Below are positions 31,041 through 32,282 of a DNA stretch of 32,282 nt, in pieces (the stretch's first letter is position 1; each line of letters begins with the position of its first letter). The notes under the pieces were generated by a model. That model made no database searches and had not been told where the DNA came from. It saw only the letters and a list, made by a program, of their open reading frames with translations. A program made the translations under genes and the position numbers. This DNA is from Sperchopsis tessellata (Eukaryota; Arthropoda; Insecta; Coleoptera; Hydrophilidae). Location of the stretch: contig JAWQRN010000283.1 in assembly GCA_033557685.1 (NCBI GenBank), forward strand, positions 1 through 32,282. Direction: 5' to 3'.

Positions 31041-32282
31041 TAATGGCTCGCATTAAACTTAATAGATTTCCACGGCCATTATCTATTTTTATTCTCCTTT
31101 TTATTTTATCATTTTCGACAATTTCTACTGTTCTTCTTCAATTGCTAAGTTATTTTCAGAAATAGTAAATACCTTTAGTAATTGGTGAATATATAATTAT
31201 AAGGTACAAAATGTTTACAAATATAAATTTTTATTTATTATATTTGTATATATATATATATATATGTATGTATAAAAAAATACATATATATATATACACA
31301 TATAAATAAAAAAACTTCTATTGCAATGGTTCTGTTATTAAAACGACTCCCTTTGTATATAATAAAAATACATCTTCAATTAAACTGAAGATTTTCAAAT
31401 GCTCATAAGCAATTTACATTTTTTGGACGGATTATAAGCCAACATAGTCGGTCATACATTGTTCCGATTGTCCCAGTTTTGATGATATTAAACTATGTTA
31501 ATAATAGACTTAAAAGAAATGTACCTATAACGTTTTTAGGAATTTTTTTTAAGAAAATTTTTATGGCCTAAACTGAAACTTAATATATATTACTATTTCC
31601 GAATTACTGGCATATTCTTGTTGTGATTTTTTGCTTTCATATTCGGTAGTATAGGATAATATTGAAGTTGTATATACTAAACTCTGTTTAAGATAATTCA
31701 GTGACCTAGAAAGAAATATATAGCTATTAAGAATTATACTGTTTTTACACATAACAAGAAAGGATGTTTAAAATAAAATGCCAAAGTTATTGTATACTGG
31801 TGATTATGGAAGTAGTAGTAACGAAATAAACCACCAAATCAAAATATATTATTCTCTATTTATCATTATTGTTCTTGTAATTGTAGATCTGTGGTGTTGC
31901 ATCTAATGATAAATAAAGTGTTTAATGCATCGATTATGATATTTTATAATTTATATGTGTAATATCTGCAAATATAGCGTAACTACCATTTATTCACAAA
32001 TCTGCGGAAAATGCGATTCTGATTCGGTCGATTAGAATTAGCTTTAAATTACCTTAAAACGTGCAGCAACTAACGAGACAAATGACAGTTTTTGACTGAA
32101 AAGTGTGAAGTGAAAATTCGTTCATTGTTTAACCTAAAATTCTAAATGACCTGCTGCGCCCTGTCAAACAAAACATACAATTTAGGCCACCATCCATTGC
32201 ACATACATTTTGGTACCTCTAACAATTTTAAATCTTTAACTAGGGATCAGAATAGCAAAAATGTAAAAAAATGCAACTAATG
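31041..32282. other. AT-rich stretch to window end
   Basis: No gene recognised; 31561-31752 (minus) looks like chance. It contains the 16-bp Penelope-end match at 31052 and a TA-rich palindromic stretch at 31244-31300. Confidence 0.5.
31244..31300. repeat. TA microsatellite with inverted TGTATA/TATACA arms
   Basis: A (TA)n run (31247-31265) is followed by GTATGTAT, an A run, and a second ATATATAT run ending TATACACA. The two halves are near-complementary and could form a hairpin. Confidence 0.75.

Noticed and set aside
1..32282. CRISPR arrays, bacterial operons, rRNA or tRNA genes
   Set aside because: No regularly spaced identical repeats, ribosome binding sites or structural RNA signatures; the content is eukaryotic transposon debris.

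Overview
The window looks like AT-rich, non-coding arthropod (most likely insect) nuclear DNA. It is packed with dead transposable elements of several classes, and I see no convincing intact cellular gene. The organism is inferred from the element mix, all families common in insect genomes: a Penelope-like element with a GIY-YIG domain, DD41D-type mariner transposons, Tigger/pogo, gypsy, restriction-like-endonuclease (RLE) LINEs, a Jockey-like LINE and a KRBA2/SCAND3-like integrase gene. No species is assigned.

Layout, left to right. 60-800 (+): decayed mariner-type transposase. 1474-1722 (+): C-terminal scrap of a hAT (ZMYM1-like) transposase, broken at its dimerisation motif by a Penelope-like element on the minus strand (about 1723-3436). 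The Penelope copy keeps a YVDD motif and a GIY-YIG domain, and a short inverted piece of the same family sits head-to-head with it (3437-3537). 3627-3865: diverged tandem duplication. 4303-4344: heat-shock-element-like palindrome. 4600-5935 (+): gypsy pol relic. 5950-6720 (+): reverse-transcriptase core of an RLE-type LINE, followed at about 6990-9610 by a second, longer copy of the same family with an internal deletion and an (AT)n tract in its endonuclease region. 9905-11515 (-): Jockey-like LINE. 13600-14265 (-): a third, 5'-truncated RLE LINE copy. 15387-15711: GC-richer duplicated block. 17038-18300: mariner with both terminal inverted repeats and a TA duplication. 19390-19500: Penelope tail fragment. 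21020-23015: long imperfect inverted repeat. 23271-23330 (-): hammerhead-ribozyme-like motif. 27369-29333: Tigger element with TIRs, nested between two GATCGAT-rich blocks near 25.3 and 29.4 kb. 29792-31040 (+): KRBA2-like integrase pseudogene with a cysteine-rich tail. The remaining stretches are AT-rich with nothing I can identify.

No gene here works with another. The history is insertion, truncation and decay: Penelope into hAT, Tigger into an older element, LINE copy beside LINE copy. The most interesting non-coding signal is the hammerhead-like motif at 23.3 kb. It has every core residue and a matched helix I, and two more decayed look-alikes lie at 12.85 and 16.03 kb. Element family names rest on recognising conserved motifs by eye; no database search was run.
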